Shown here: positions 32,654 through 40,786 of the stretch, piece after piece
Numbering within the stretch: position 1 is the first letter of the stretch
Layout: the number at the start of each line of letters is the position of its first letter
Origin: CAWUEX02 sp038148375
GTDB lineage: Bacteria > Pseudomonadota > Alphaproteobacteria > Rhodospirillales > Rhodospirillaceae
Reading direction: 5' to 3'
Assembly (NCBI GenBank): GCA_038148375.1
Contig: JAYQVH010000008.1
Span: 1-64,000, forward strand
Length of the DNA stretch: 64,000 bases
Notes under the pieces: model-generated
The model's database searches: none
What the model was told of the DNA's origin: nothing
What the model saw: only the letters and a program-made list of their open reading frames with translations
Position numbers and translations under genes: made by a program

Positions 32654-34249
32654 TCAGTCCGTGCCGTGTTGACTGAAAAACCGCTGACGCACGCCGTCCC
32701 GGCTGATTTTCAGGTTGCGCGTCAGCAGACCGTTTTCGGCCGAGAATTCTTCCGTCGTCATTACGATATTCAGGTGATTCTTAAATGCGGGCGCCATGGC
32801 TTCAACAAGGGTGCGGGCTTCGGCTTCCAGATGAGGCCGGAGGTGTGGTGCGAGAGTTTCGGTGAGCTGAAGCACGATGCCAAGCTTTCTTCCGCTATCG
32901 AGGCTGATCAAGACAGCCGTGGAAACGCGGTTGCTTTCTTCCAGGCGTTTTTCGATGAGTTCCGGCTGAACCTTGACGCCAGAATGCGCAACGATTGTCG
33001 ACTTCTTGCGCCCGACCAAAGTCAGGCGGCCGTCGGCACCGAGTTCCCCAAGGTCGCCTGTAAAAACGGCGCCGTCCTCGAACCGCGTGTCTTCGGCCGA
33101 CGCCTCAAAATGAAAGAAGCGACTGGTTTGCGGCGCAGCCTTGCGCACCACGATTTCTCCGTCGTCTGAAATCGAGATGTCGTTTCCTTGCAGCGGCCGT
33201 CCGACCGTGCCGATCGCGTTGTCGCTGGGCGTGTTGGCGCAGACAACTCCACACTCAGTAAGACCGTAAACCTGTACGAGCGGCAGCCCCTATTGGCGAT
33301 AGAATTCGAGAGTCGACGTCCCGATTTCCGCCATACCCGTAATCATCAGGCGCATGCGCGAACCGAACACTTTATGAGCGGCGCCATAGATGCGTTTGGC
33401 CAAAGCGTCAGCCGACTTATTGCCGAGCAATGTCCGGATCGCACGGATGACGCCATTGCACGCGCTGAGGGCGTACTTTGCCGCCCCCTGCTGCGCGCGC
33501 AAGGTCGCCTTGACTGATTTCTCCACAGCTTCATAAAAAATCGGCGGAGCGATGAGTATCGTGGGATTGAAGCGCTTCAGGCCGTCGAGTAACTGAGTGG
33601 ACGGAACGGCCGTCATATCTACGCCACGCATGACAGCGCCGTAGTACAGCACGCGGTTCTGCAAAGATGAAAATGGCATATACAGCAGCACGCAGTCGTG
33701 CGGACCAAAACCCATGGCATCGCCGAAAGACGCTATTTGGTCGATCACGCTGCGTTTGGAAATGATCATGCCTTTAAAGGAGCCGCTGGTCCCTGATGAA
33801 AACACGAAAGAGAGGTCGTCATCCGTGACCGGATAAGGATCCGTCGTGACATCGCGTAAGCAGTGCGGTGACGCGTCGATCGTGCCCAAGATTGCGATAT
33901 GGGCGTTGTCTTGAGGGCCGTCCGGTCCGGCGTCCGATATCAGAAAGAATTTTAGGCCATAGTCCTCCATCAACGCTGGGATCGGGGCGTCTTTAAATTC
34001 GTTGGGAAAAACAACCGAGACGAGGTCGAGTTCCACCATCGCGATGTCGGTCAGCATCCACAGGTAGGAGTTATCTCCGCGCAGCCCCACTTTATCGCCG
34101 GTGCGTAGACCGATAGCACTCAGCGCTCGCTTCTGGGCCTCAAGGTCGGCACGGAACGCATCCGACGTGACCGTCATAACCCCTGACGCGGTCAGCCACT
34201 GAATTGAATAGGGCGTGATGTCCGCGCCGGCCGCTGGGACAAGTTCCAT
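32654..34249 (-). pseudogene. AMP-dependent acyl/aryl ligase interrupted by an in-frame amber codon
   Basis: ANL-superfamily adenylating enzyme of about 531 codons in one frame, broken only by a TAG at 33292-33290. Before it (319 residues) lie the N-terminal region LRTGDKVGLRGDNSYLW, the P-loop FVFSSGTSGSFKG and the segment LMITGMAEIGTSTLEFYRQ. Directly after it the conserved sequence continues: GLPLVQVYGLTECGVV, VGRPLQGNDISIS, FTGDLGELGADGRLTLVGRKK and a C-terminal lid ending TRNLKISRDG. Everything but one codon is intact, with no frameshift. So this is either a fresh nonsense mutation, a sequence error or a site of stop read-through. It is 14 bases upstream of the carrier-condensation gene and would be its natural loading partner. 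Confidence 0.85.
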
Positions 34250-34450
34250 TTCAACACCGTTGGCACACGAGTGCGCCAGAGTCCCTGCCTTCGGGCACGG
34301 CGCGCACTTGTCTTAATGTTATTCTCTTAGTCATATGCAATTTAAGATTGAATAAACAGCAAAATGCGTTGACCTGCCATTTTAAAGAGTGTTTTAAATC
34401 ACGTTCAAGTCGTCTCTAACTATGTCCAGTCGGGCATAGCACATCGGCGA

Positions 34451-34933
34451 ATGAATGCGGATATCAACCGCAAGCGGGGGAAACCAAAGCCTTTGACTCG
34501 CCGTGTCAGCGTCCAGCACACATATGAGGTGCCCGCCGACCAGCTTTGGTCGTGCTGCGTCTCTTATCGCTGTCTGTCAGCGATGATGGCCAGTTTGGTC
34601 ACATACCAGGGCCTGCCTGACGGCGAAATGCAAGCCGGCCAAAGCGTCGATTTACAAGTAACGCACTTCAAGTTTACGCCGCCGGTGAATTGGCACATTG
34701 ATGTGCTTCAGCGTGATGACCAAAACCGTGTTCTTCAAACGTCCGAATACGGTGGCTCCTTCAACACCTACCTGCATACGCTCACGGTCGACGCGCAAGG
34801 CGAGCGGCAATCGCGGCTTACGGATCATATCGAATTCGATGCCGGCTGGTTATCATTGCCGATGATGTGGTGGGTGAACCACATTTACACAAAACGATAT
34901 GCACCGCGCCGGCTTTTGTTGGGCCTATCCTAG
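34451..34933 (+). CDS. SRPBCC-like (START/polyketide cyclase fold) protein
   Basis: Protein of 160 residues with the look of a helix-grip lipid/ligand-binding fold: an early strand RRVSVQHTYEVPADQLWSCC, a middle TYQGLPDGEMQAGQSVDLQV and a late strand-helix LTDHIEFDAGWLSLPMMWWV. The assignment is by pattern and is not certain. The start at 34451 lacks a good ribosome binding site. It is divergent from the interrupted adenylating gene across a 200-base AT-richer region and lies within the accessory island. Confidence 0.6.
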   Translation: MNADINRKRGKPKPLTRRVSVQHTYEVPADQLWSCCVSYRCLSAMMASLVTYQGLPDGEMQAGQSVDLQVTHFKFTPPVNWHIDVLQRDDQNRVLQTSEYGGSFNTYLHTLTVDAQGERQSRLTDHIEFDAGWLSLPMMWWVNHIYTKRYAPRRLLLGLS

Positions 34934-34949
34934 CAAGACAGGCATGCCC

Positions 34950-35768
34950 CTAATTTTTCGGCTTGTGAATCGGCAAGTTCGCTGCGGCTAAATCAGGAAT
35001 GCCTCCGGAATAGACATAGGTGCCGATATGGTTCAAGCGAATCCAGGGGCATATCCAGATCTTCATGCCAGCGGCGCGCACGCGGTGACAAAACGTGTAA
35101 TCTTCGCCTAAGTACTGGTTGGTATCCGGGTCGATGTCACTGTCAAAGAATGATGTGACGACAGCGCCTTCCGGCGTCGACTCAGGATCAAAGTACCGTC
35201 GGTCTTTCAGTGTTTCCGCGACGCTCTCGAAGACGTCACGGCGGATCATCATAAATCCCGTGCCGGCATGACTGACTTCCATCGGTTCGTTCATCTTTAC
35301 CGTTTTGGATTGACCAGGTTCGAGTCCGAAGGGGAACGTGCCCGTTAACTTGGATAATGTGCGGGCGTCCGCGTCGGCCGCACCGATTTGCACGGCTGTC
35401 CGGACTTGCTCCCAGTCAATGCCCTTGCGGGAATAGGTGCCGCAGACGACCGCCTTGTCCGTTCCGGGGCGGGCTTGGACGGCGAGCGAGAGTACGTCGA
35501 TCGGATTGAAGCCGATATCAGCATCGATAAACATCAGATGTGTCGCTGAAGACGTCAGGAAAGTATGAGCGAGGCGGTTGCGCGCCCGGGTGATGAGGCT
35601 TTCGCCGCCAAGGTGCTGGAAGTCGACCCGCAATCCATATTGGCCGGCCAGCTTGAAAAGACCGGCAAGGCCTTCGGCGAATCCGCCGACGCACATCGCG
35701 CCGTACATGGGCGTTGCGACCATGATCGATGTCTTCTTTAGGTCGTCCAAATGGGTTTCGACAATCAC
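34950..35768 (-). CDS. Glycosyltransferase-like protein (GT-A fold)
   Basis: Protein of about 272 residues. IMVATPMYGAMC begins the nucleotide-sugar-type Rossmann half, and HLMFIDADIGFNPIDVL holds a DxD-like metal site (Asp-Ala-Asp, near residue 85). Later EVSHAGTGFMMIRRDVFES and LGEDYTFCHRVRAAGMKIW resemble the acceptor-side helix (an ED motif) of family-2 type transferases. The start is unclear: the frame opens with TTG at 35786, but a GTG at 35768 has AAAAGG at suitable distance. It is divergent from the FkbM methyltransferase and convergent with the SRPBCC gene. Substrate unknown. Confidence 0.72.
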   Translation of the reverse strand: MIVETHLDDLKKTSIMVATPMYGAMCVGGFAEGLAGLFKLAGQYGLRVDFQHLGGESLITRARNRLAHTFLTSSATHLMFIDADIGFNPIDVLSLAVQARPGTDKAVVCGTYSRKGIDWEQVRTAVQIGAADADARTLSKLTGTFPFGLEPGQSKTVKMNEPMEVSHAGTGFMMIRRDVFESVAETLKDRRYFDPESTPEGAVVTSFFDSDIDPDTNQYLGEDYTFCHRVRAAGMKIWICPWIRLNHIGTYVYSGGIPDLAAANLPIHKPKN

Positions 35769-35873
35769 ACCCTTGCACCTTTTCAACGGGACCCTTATGG
35801 CTCTTTCATAGGTCTTATACTTCTATCGGCAAGCCGTCTCACGTCTCATTTGGCCATTTACGCAGAAAAAATA

Positions 35874-36791
35874 ATGTCTCAATCTTCTGAAAAATGCCCT
35901 AGCGGATTCTTGCTCACTGACATCCTTCCGTTCTCAGCGCCATCATTACACGTGCTGGATATCGGGGCTTGGATGGAAAGCGTTGCTGTGTATTCGCCAT
36001 TGCTGAGTGATCCTGAGACGCGTATTTCCGGTTTCGAGCCCAATGCGCAGGCGCGTGAAGATCTAACGGCGCAGTTTAAGGGCGGTGCCTGGTTTCCGGA
36101 CATCCTAGGCGATGGAAACACACATACGTTTTATGAGACGCAATATCCCGGTTGTTCGTCGCTGTTATCGCCGGATCCAAAGGTGATAAATCAATTCTTC
36201 ACTTTTGGGACAGAGCCCGGCCAGGCATTTCATGTCGCCCGTGAAACCCAGGTGCAGACCACGCGGTTAGATGACGTCGACGCTTTGACGGATATCGACT
36301 TTGTGAAACTCGATATTCAAGGCGCGGAATTGATGGTCCTTGAACACGGCATGGCGAAACTCGGGAAGGCGCTCGTCGTACAAACCGAAGCGTCCTTCCT
36401 ACCGTTGTATATCGATCAGCCGTTGTTTGGAGAGCAACACGCGTTTTTGCGTGCCCACGGGTTTGAATTGCACAAGTTTATCGATGTCACTGGTAGGGCG
36501 TTTAATCCGTTCAGGCCTAAGCAAGCGTGGCGGCCTGTCAGCCAACTGATCGAAGCGGATGCCATTTTTGTGCGGCATCTTACTGACCTCAGCAAATTGT
36601 CGTTGGACGAGTTGATCAAGACCGCCCGAATTCTGCACGATATATACCGCTCGGTGGACTTGGTTTATGCCATTCTTATGGAGTACGACCGGCGGTCACC
36701 TATTCTAGTCGCTGAAAGATATATGGACGCTCTTAGAGCGAAAGGCGAGGCGATTGAATTGAAGCTGATGAATGTTAAGGGGCCTTATTAG
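35874..36791 (+). CDS. FkbM-family methyltransferase
   Basis: SAM-dependent O-methyltransferase-like protein of 305 residues. HVLDIGAWMESV is the SAM motif I region, SGFEPNAQAREDL the acidic loop, and TDIDFVKLDIQGAELMVLEHG the FkbM signature (D-x-K-x-D-x-x-G-x-E). FkbM members often methylate glycans or polyketide products. I chose the ATG at 35874 (MSQSSEK); the 41 codons before it overlap the divergent glycosyltransferase start. The ribosome binding site is weak. The region is AT-richer than the core genes around it. Its TAG stop overlaps a possible GTG of the next frame, but the next gene is better started at 36869. Confidence 0.85.
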   Translation: MSQSSEKCPSGFLLTDILPFSAPSLHVLDIGAWMESVAVYSPLLSDPETRISGFEPNAQAREDLTAQFKGGAWFPDILGDGNTHTFYETQYPGCSSLLSPDPKVINQFFTFGTEPGQAFHVARETQVQTTRLDDVDALTDIDFVKLDIQGAELMVLEHGMAKLGKALVVQTEASFLPLYIDQPLFGEQHAFLRAHGFELHKFIDVTGRAFNPFRPKQAWRPVSQLIEADAIFVRHLTDLSKLSLDELIKTARILHDIYRSVDLVYAILMEYDRRSPILVAERYMDALRAKGEAIELKLMNVKGPY

Positions 36792-36868
36792 TGGCCGGCA
36801 ATGAAGCCAAGGCGACTTGCTGCGCCTACACTCTGTCGACGACACAACAATCAAAACAAGGAGGCGTT

Positions 36869-37384
36869 ATGATTCGATTTTTCGCAGGACTGGCGATGCT
36901 TGCAGTTTGTGCAGCTTCGCCGGCGGGCGCCGAAGTGCGCATTCACTGTGACGGACAGGAGGAAAATCTCCAGACCTACCTTGAGATTCACAAAGTCCTG
37001 TTTTCCGATCGGGATACGACGCGCGTCGAAGAGTTCTACGCAGACGAAATTCTTTCTCACAATAATGATGCAGGTGGACCGGGATCGATAGTAACGCCGG
37101 ACGACATGCGACAGATGTGGGACGCCTCGCGCAAGAATAATCCGGAGCGCGTACTCGACGATGAATTGATCTTATGCGTCGACGATTTCGTAGTCGTGCG
37201 TACGACCATCAAAAGCCATTTCAACACGCCGTTGGCAGGTTCTCCGCCGACAGGCGAGCCGTATGAAGCAACCGCAATCGATATTTACCGGTTTGAAGAC
37301 GGCAAGGTCGTCGAGCGCTGGGGCAATGCCGATGTGGCGTTCATCTTCCGTCAGCTCGGCTTCAAGATGGTCAAGGAAGACTGA
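36869..37384 (+). CDS. Secreted SnoaL/NTF2-like protein
   Basis: Protein of 171 residues with a signal peptide (FFAGLAMLAVCAASPAGA, cut near residue 20). The mature part fits the small alpha/beta cone fold of SnoaL-like proteins: LEIHKVLFSDRDTTRVEEFYADEI, here read from HKVLFSDRDTTRVEEFYA, then VTPDDMRQMW, VVVRTTIKSHF and a last strand IYRFEDGKVVERWGNAD. The ATG at 36869 has AAGGAGG upstream, which decides the start against one 26 codons earlier. Relatives are cyclases, isomerases or ligand binders; no activity can be given. The stop abuts that of the convergent purK. Confidence 0.75.
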   Translation: MIRFFAGLAMLAVCAASPAGAEVRIHCDGQEENLQTYLEIHKVLFSDRDTTRVEEFYADEILSHNNDAGGPGSIVTPDDMRQMWDASRKNNPERVLDDELILCVDDFVVVRTTIKSHFNTPLAGSPPTGEPYEATAIDIYRFEDGKVVERWGNADVAFIFRQLGFKMVKED

Positions 37385-37385
37385 C

Positions 37386-38498
37386 TCACGCGTGACGTTT
37401 GGCGCTGAGCTTGGTGACGTGGCCCATTTTGCGTTTGGGCCGCGGCTCACCTTTTCCGTAAACATAGACGTGGCAGGCCGGATCCGCGTAATACGCCGCG
37501 ATGTCGCATATCTCGTCGCCGAGCAGGTTGGTCATAACCGCGTTTGAATGGCGCAGTGGTTCAGCTAACGGCAGTCCGCAAATCGCGCGGATCATTTGCG
37601 TGAATTGGTCTGTCTGACAGGCGTCGAGGGACCAGTGCCCCGAATTGTGCGGGCGCGGGGCCATTTCGTTGACCAACACGCCACCATACGACGTCACGAA
37701 CATCTCGACCGCGACGATGCCGATGAGATCGAGCGCCTTGGCCGCGCGTTCAGCCACCCCCACCGCGGTCTTGGCGGTGGTCGCGGAGATTTTAGCCGGT
37801 GCGGTCGTCGTATGGAGGATATGATCTCTGTGGACGTTTTGGACCGGTTCGAACGACACAACCGAACCGTCGGCGCCGCGCGCGGTGATGACCGAAATTT
37901 CGCTGGTGAATTTTACAAAACCCTCGAGGACGGCGAATGGCGTATCGGTGCTGTCCAGAGATTGGTTGGCGGTGATGCTGTTCCACGCGCTTTCCGCGTC
38001 TGAGGGATCGTCAATCCGCACCTGGCCCTTTCCATCGTACCCCATGCGGGTTGTCTTTAGGATTGCCGGCGTATCGACGTCCTTTATTGCCGCGTTCAGC
38101 GCCTCCAAACTGTTCACAGGACGCCACGGCGCCGTTGCGGCGCCGATTTCCGCAAAGAAGGCCTTTTCCTTGGCGCGGTCTTGGGCGATCTCGAGGGCTT
38201 TCCAGGATGGCCGCACCGGCACCGTTTCGCTGAGCGCGACGGCCGTTGATGAAGGCACGTTCTCAAATTCGAATGTTGCGACGTCCACCGTGTCCGCAAA
38301 CTTGCCCAGCGCGGACATATCGTCGTAGGCGGCACAGGTGTGGTGTGTGGCAACCTGGCTGGCGGGACAATCCGTATCTGGGCAAAATACGTGCGTCCGG
38401 TAGCCCATCTTACCCGCGGCAAGAGCGAGCAGGCGGCCAAGCTGGCCACCACCTAGAATCCCAATCGTCCCACCGGGGTCAATGCGCTGAACGGTCAT
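37386..38498 (-). CDS. purK: N5-carboxyaminoimidazole ribonucleotide synthase
   Basis: ATP-grasp enzyme of 370 residues that carboxylates aminoimidazole ribonucleotide with bicarbonate and ATP in purine synthesis. GTIGILGGGQLGRLLALAA opens the N-terminal domain. TRMGYDGKGQVRI holds the ATP-grasp glycine loop, and EMFVTSYGGVLVNEMAPRPHNSGHW the metal site and catalytic loop. Length is normal. It follows purE by 20 bases; the pair works in sequence. Confidence 0.96.
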   Translation of the reverse strand: MTVQRIDPGGTIGILGGGQLGRLLALAAGKMGYRTHVFCPDTDCPASQVATHHTCAAYDDMSALGKFADTVDVATFEFENVPSSTAVALSETVPVRPSWKALEIAQDRAKEKAFFAEIGAATAPWRPVNSLEALNAAIKDVDTPAILKTTRMGYDGKGQVRIDDPSDAESAWNSITANQSLDSTDTPFAVLEGFVKFTSEISVITARGADGSVVSFEPVQNVHRDHILHTTTAPAKISATTAKTAVGVAERAAKALDLIGIVAVEMFVTSYGGVLVNEMAPRPHNSGHWSLDACQTDQFTQMIRAICGLPLAEPLRHSNAVMTNLLGDEICDIAAYYADPACHVYVYGKGEPRPKRKMGHVTKLSAKRHA

Positions 38499-38518
38499 GG
38501 CTGTTGATCGGATATGAA

Positions 38519-39013
38519 CTATTGCTCTGACGACGGCGCATCCGCGACCGCGTCCGTTTGAGCACTGCGCCAGGTGTCGAGCCGCTCAGCCAGACCGGCA
38601 TCCGAAAGTGCGAGAATCGCAGCTGCCAGAAGCGCCGCATTTTTTGCGCCGGCTTTGCCGATCGCCAATGTGCCAACAGGAACGCCCCCGGGCATCTGCG
38701 CTATCGATAGCAGACTGTCCATGCCGCTGAGCGCTTTGCTCTCCACCGGCACACCCAGTACGGGCAGGGGGCTCATGGCGGCGGTCATGCCGGGCAGGTG
38801 CGCGGCGCCGCCGGCACCGGCAATAATGACTTTGAGGCCCCGGTCCCGGGCCGATTTCGCATAGGCGTTTAAACGGTCCGGTGTGCGGTGGGCTGAGACG
38901 ATCTTGGTCTCATGAGGAATTTGTAATTCATCGAGGACTTCTGCGGCATGGGTCATTGTTGCCCAGTCCGATTGGCTCCCCATGATAATGCCGACGCGTG
39001 GCTGCCCGCTCAT
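38519..39013 (-). CDS. purE: N5-carboxyaminoimidazole ribonucleotide mutase
   Basis: Small enzyme of 164 residues that moves the carboxyl group of N5-CAIR to give CAIR, taking the product of PurK. GIIMGSQSDWATM is the nucleotide-binding start, SAHRTPDR the active-site loop and GAGGAAHLPGM with VLGVPVES complete the family pattern. Class I type, as expected next to purK. The gene is divergent from the degenerate GGDEF-like gene. Confidence 0.96.
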   Translation of the reverse strand: MSGQPRVGIIMGSQSDWATMTHAAEVLDELQIPHETKIVSAHRTPDRLNAYAKSARDRGLKVIIAGAGGAAHLPGMTAAMSPLPVLGVPVESKALSGMDSLLSIAQMPGGVPVGTLAIGKAGAKNAALLAAAILALSDAGLAERLDTWRSAQTDAVADAPSSEQ

Positions 39014-39135
39014 TTGATCCTGGCTCCGGCCCGGAAAAGGGGCGCACTGTACAGACGGCTCCTGCGGACCGCAAGGCGAAGTGCTATAATCCTTCCAAAC
39101 GCAGCAAGAAATCGAGGGTTAACCAAACGGTCGCC

Positions 39136-39888
39136 ATGTCCGATATCACGTCTCCAAGCGCAATCGTTAACGTCCAGTGGCAGGAAGAAAAGCCCGCCGA
39201 CGACGGGGATAAGAAGCGCCACGATCCTCCCGCCAGTAAGGTTGCCGAAACCTATGAGCAAAACGCGAGGTCGGTTACGGACCACATTACGATTCTGGGC
39301 ATTCCCGTGGAACTCATGACGAATCAAGTCCAGGCCATGATCGGCGGCCTCGTTTCTGAAACGAGCTTCCTCAAATCGAAGGTCAAAAGGCTCGAGCGTC
39401 TGGCGGCCAAAGACGTTCCGGCTGACGTGCAGGTGCTCGACAGCGAAACGTTCGCTGTGGCGTTGGATCAGGCGCTGGGCAGCAGCCCCGAACCGGGCCG
39501 GGTACGGGAACTCGTCCTTATCGCGGTGAGCACCTTCGAGGATATTCGGCGCAGCAGCGGTATTCTTGCCGCCAATGCGACGCTCGCGGATGTTGCGGCA
39601 GCCGTGATCGAGAGCGAACTACCGGTTCAATGTGCCGGTCTGATCGGCGGCCCCATTATTGCCGTTCTGCTGTCCTACCCGGAGGCCGATTGGTACCCTG
39701 AACTGGACGCGCCCCCAGAGAACGAACTCACAACGGCAGATCGGGTCCGTGCGGTTTTGGAAGGCCGGTCCTATTCCGTATCCGGTCTCGAAATGAATTT
39801 GAGTTTTAAGGTTGCGGCAGCGCGCGTCGAAACCGGTCAGAGCGCTTTACATGCCATCGGCCAGGTCGATCACGTATTGCGCGGCTGA
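39136..39888 (+). CDS. Protein with a possible degenerate GGDEF-like domain
   Basis: Protein of 250 residues that I do not fully recognise. The middle holds the pattern of a diguanylate cyclase fold without its active site: VSTFEDIRRSSGILAANATL where active enzymes have a metal Asp and a GHxxGD-like loop, then a variable helix, then CAGLIGGPIIAVLLSYP in the place of the RxGGDEF strand-turn. The signature is GGPII, so no cyclase activity would be expected. An N-terminal charged region and a short coiled coil (LKSKVKRLERLA) precede it. The start at 39136 (MSDITSP) has no strong ribosome binding site; the frame is open upstream to 38998. It may act as a c-di-GMP or protein sensor (inference). 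Confidence 0.5.
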   Translation: MSDITSPSAIVNVQWQEEKPADDGDKKRHDPPASKVAETYEQNARSVTDHITILGIPVELMTNQVQAMIGGLVSETSFLKSKVKRLERLAAKDVPADVQVLDSETFAVALDQALGSSPEPGRVRELVLIAVSTFEDIRRSSGILAANATLADVAAAVIESELPVQCAGLIGGPIIAVLLSYPEADWYPELDAPPENELTTADRVRAVLEGRSYSVSGLEMNLSFKVAAARVETGQSALHAIGQVDHVLRG

Positions 39889-39901
39889 AACGGGAAGCGC
39901 C

Positions 39902-40114
39902 TCAGGCAATAATGTCTGGAAAAAGTTTGTCCCGTAGCGACGAAATCTGATCCTTCAACATCAGTTTACGTTTCTTCAAACGCGACAATTTCAGTTGGTC
40001 GAACTCGCCGGATTTTTCGAGGTTCAGTATGACGTCATCGAGATCCCGGTGTTCGAGTTCTAACGCCGCGATCTTCGATTTGACGAGGTCTTGAGTGTTT
40101 TCGTTTTCGGCCAT
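39902..40114 (-). CDS. YdcH-like DUF465 protein
   Basis: Helical hairpin protein of 70 residues of the YdcH/DUF465 family, whose function is unknown. The typical pattern is ALELEHRDLDDVI, then LKLSRLKKRKLMLKDQISSLR, and KLFPDI at the end. The region upstream of the ATG at 40114 contains a perfect 18-bp tandem duplication that doubles the purine-rich AAAGAG stretch. A second member of the family lies across the intergenic region at 40494, on the other strand. Confidence 0.82.
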   Translation of the reverse strand: MAENENTQDLVKSKIAALELEHRDLDDVILNLEKSGEFDQLKLSRLKKRKLMLKDQISSLRDKLFPDIIA

Positions 40115-40148
40115 TCAACTTGGTCTCTTTATTCAACTTGGTCTCTTT
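40113..40148. repeat. 18-bp perfect tandem duplication before DUF465 gene
   Basis: ATTCAACTTGGTCTCTTT occurs twice back to back at 40113-40130 and 40131-40148. On the minus strand it places AAAGAGACCAAGTTGAAT twice, directly before the ATG at 40114, so the leader with its weak Shine-Dalgarno is doubled. Confidence 0.95.
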
Positions 40149-40493
40149 GTAGTGCGGTCACCGAATATACGGCGCAACCAGGGGAAGTCCACGCAGCTTA
40201 AGACGAGTGCTTAAACTCTCTCACTCGAGTCGGGGCGGTCCGGAGGGGTCGCTGGGACGGACCACGCCGGTACGGGATGGGGAAGTTATTGAAATTTCGT
40301 GAGAATGACGTGACGGCATATCCGGGTGCGCCAGCCAAAGGGTCTCAACGTAATTAAATAACGCGGACAAATTATTTTATTGCCCTGAAAAAATCCTATT
40401 GGGTCAGAGAGTTACAAAATTGGCTGGATTATTCCGGCGCGACAGGCTTACGATTGTCGCGTTGTGGAATTTAAATGAGAGGAGTTTCATCGT
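40149..40493. other. Intergenic region between divergent DUF465 genes
   Basis: About 345 bases without a gene. The right part (about 40340-40430) is AT-rich and could carry the promoter of the 40494 gene. A 7-bp perfect inverted repeat lies at 40438-40461. No start codon with a convincing frame and no RNA fold of a known class was seen. Confidence 0.6.
40438..40461. promoter_or_regulatory. 7-bp inverted repeat in the leader of a DUF465 gene
   Basis: CGCGACA and TGTCGCG separated by ten bases, ending 32 bases before the ATG at 40494. It is followed by GTTGTGG, not a T-tract, so a leader hairpin or operator fits better than a terminator. Confidence 0.4.
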
Positions 40494-40658
40494 ATGGGTC
40501 AAGATGCTCGGTTAGAATCTCTGCGCCACCGCCATGAAGAACTCGAACATCGCATCGAAGAAGAAGAAAATAGACCTCTTCCTGACCAGAACATGGTCCA
40601 TACGCTCAAGAAACAGAAGCTCAAGGTTAAGGACGAGCTTCACCGAATATCTCATTAG
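40494..40658 (+). CDS. Small YdcH-like DUF465 protein
   Basis: Protein of 54 residues, MGQDARLESLRHRHEELEHR at the start, then EEEENRPLPDQNMVHTLKKQ and KLKVKDELHRI near the end. This is the DUF465 pattern of two helices around a short Pro-containing turn, with the L-K-K-x-K-L-x-x-K-D-E-L second helix. The ATG at 40494 has GAGAGGAG ten bases upstream. A good intrinsic terminator follows at 40747. It is distinct from the 70-residue member encoded divergently at 39902-40114. Function unknown. Confidence 0.82.
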   Translation: MGQDARLESLRHRHEELEHRIEEEENRPLPDQNMVHTLKKQKLKVKDELHRISH

Positions 40659-40746
40659 CCGGATTCGTATCGGCAAAATGGCGACGCACTATGTGAGCCC
40701 GTCAGCAGCCCGTCACTAAAACCGGGGAAGGATCCCCCCGATCCCC

Positions 40747-40779
40747 AACGGCCCATCTGCGCAGGTGGGCCGTTTTTTT
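40747..40779. terminator. Intrinsic terminator
   Basis: AACGGCCCA and TGGGCCGTT with a ten-base loop, followed by seven T on the plus strand. It ends the small DUF465 gene and may also serve the convergent trcR gene, though the minus-strand T-tract is poor. Confidence 0.88.
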
Positions 40780-40786
40780 ATATATC

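Noticed and set aside
33290..33292. Selenocysteine or pyrrolysine at the TAG
   Set aside because: TAG is not a selenocysteine codon, and no pyrrolysine genes are visible. Conserved residues in this enzyme family do not need a special amino acid at this place.
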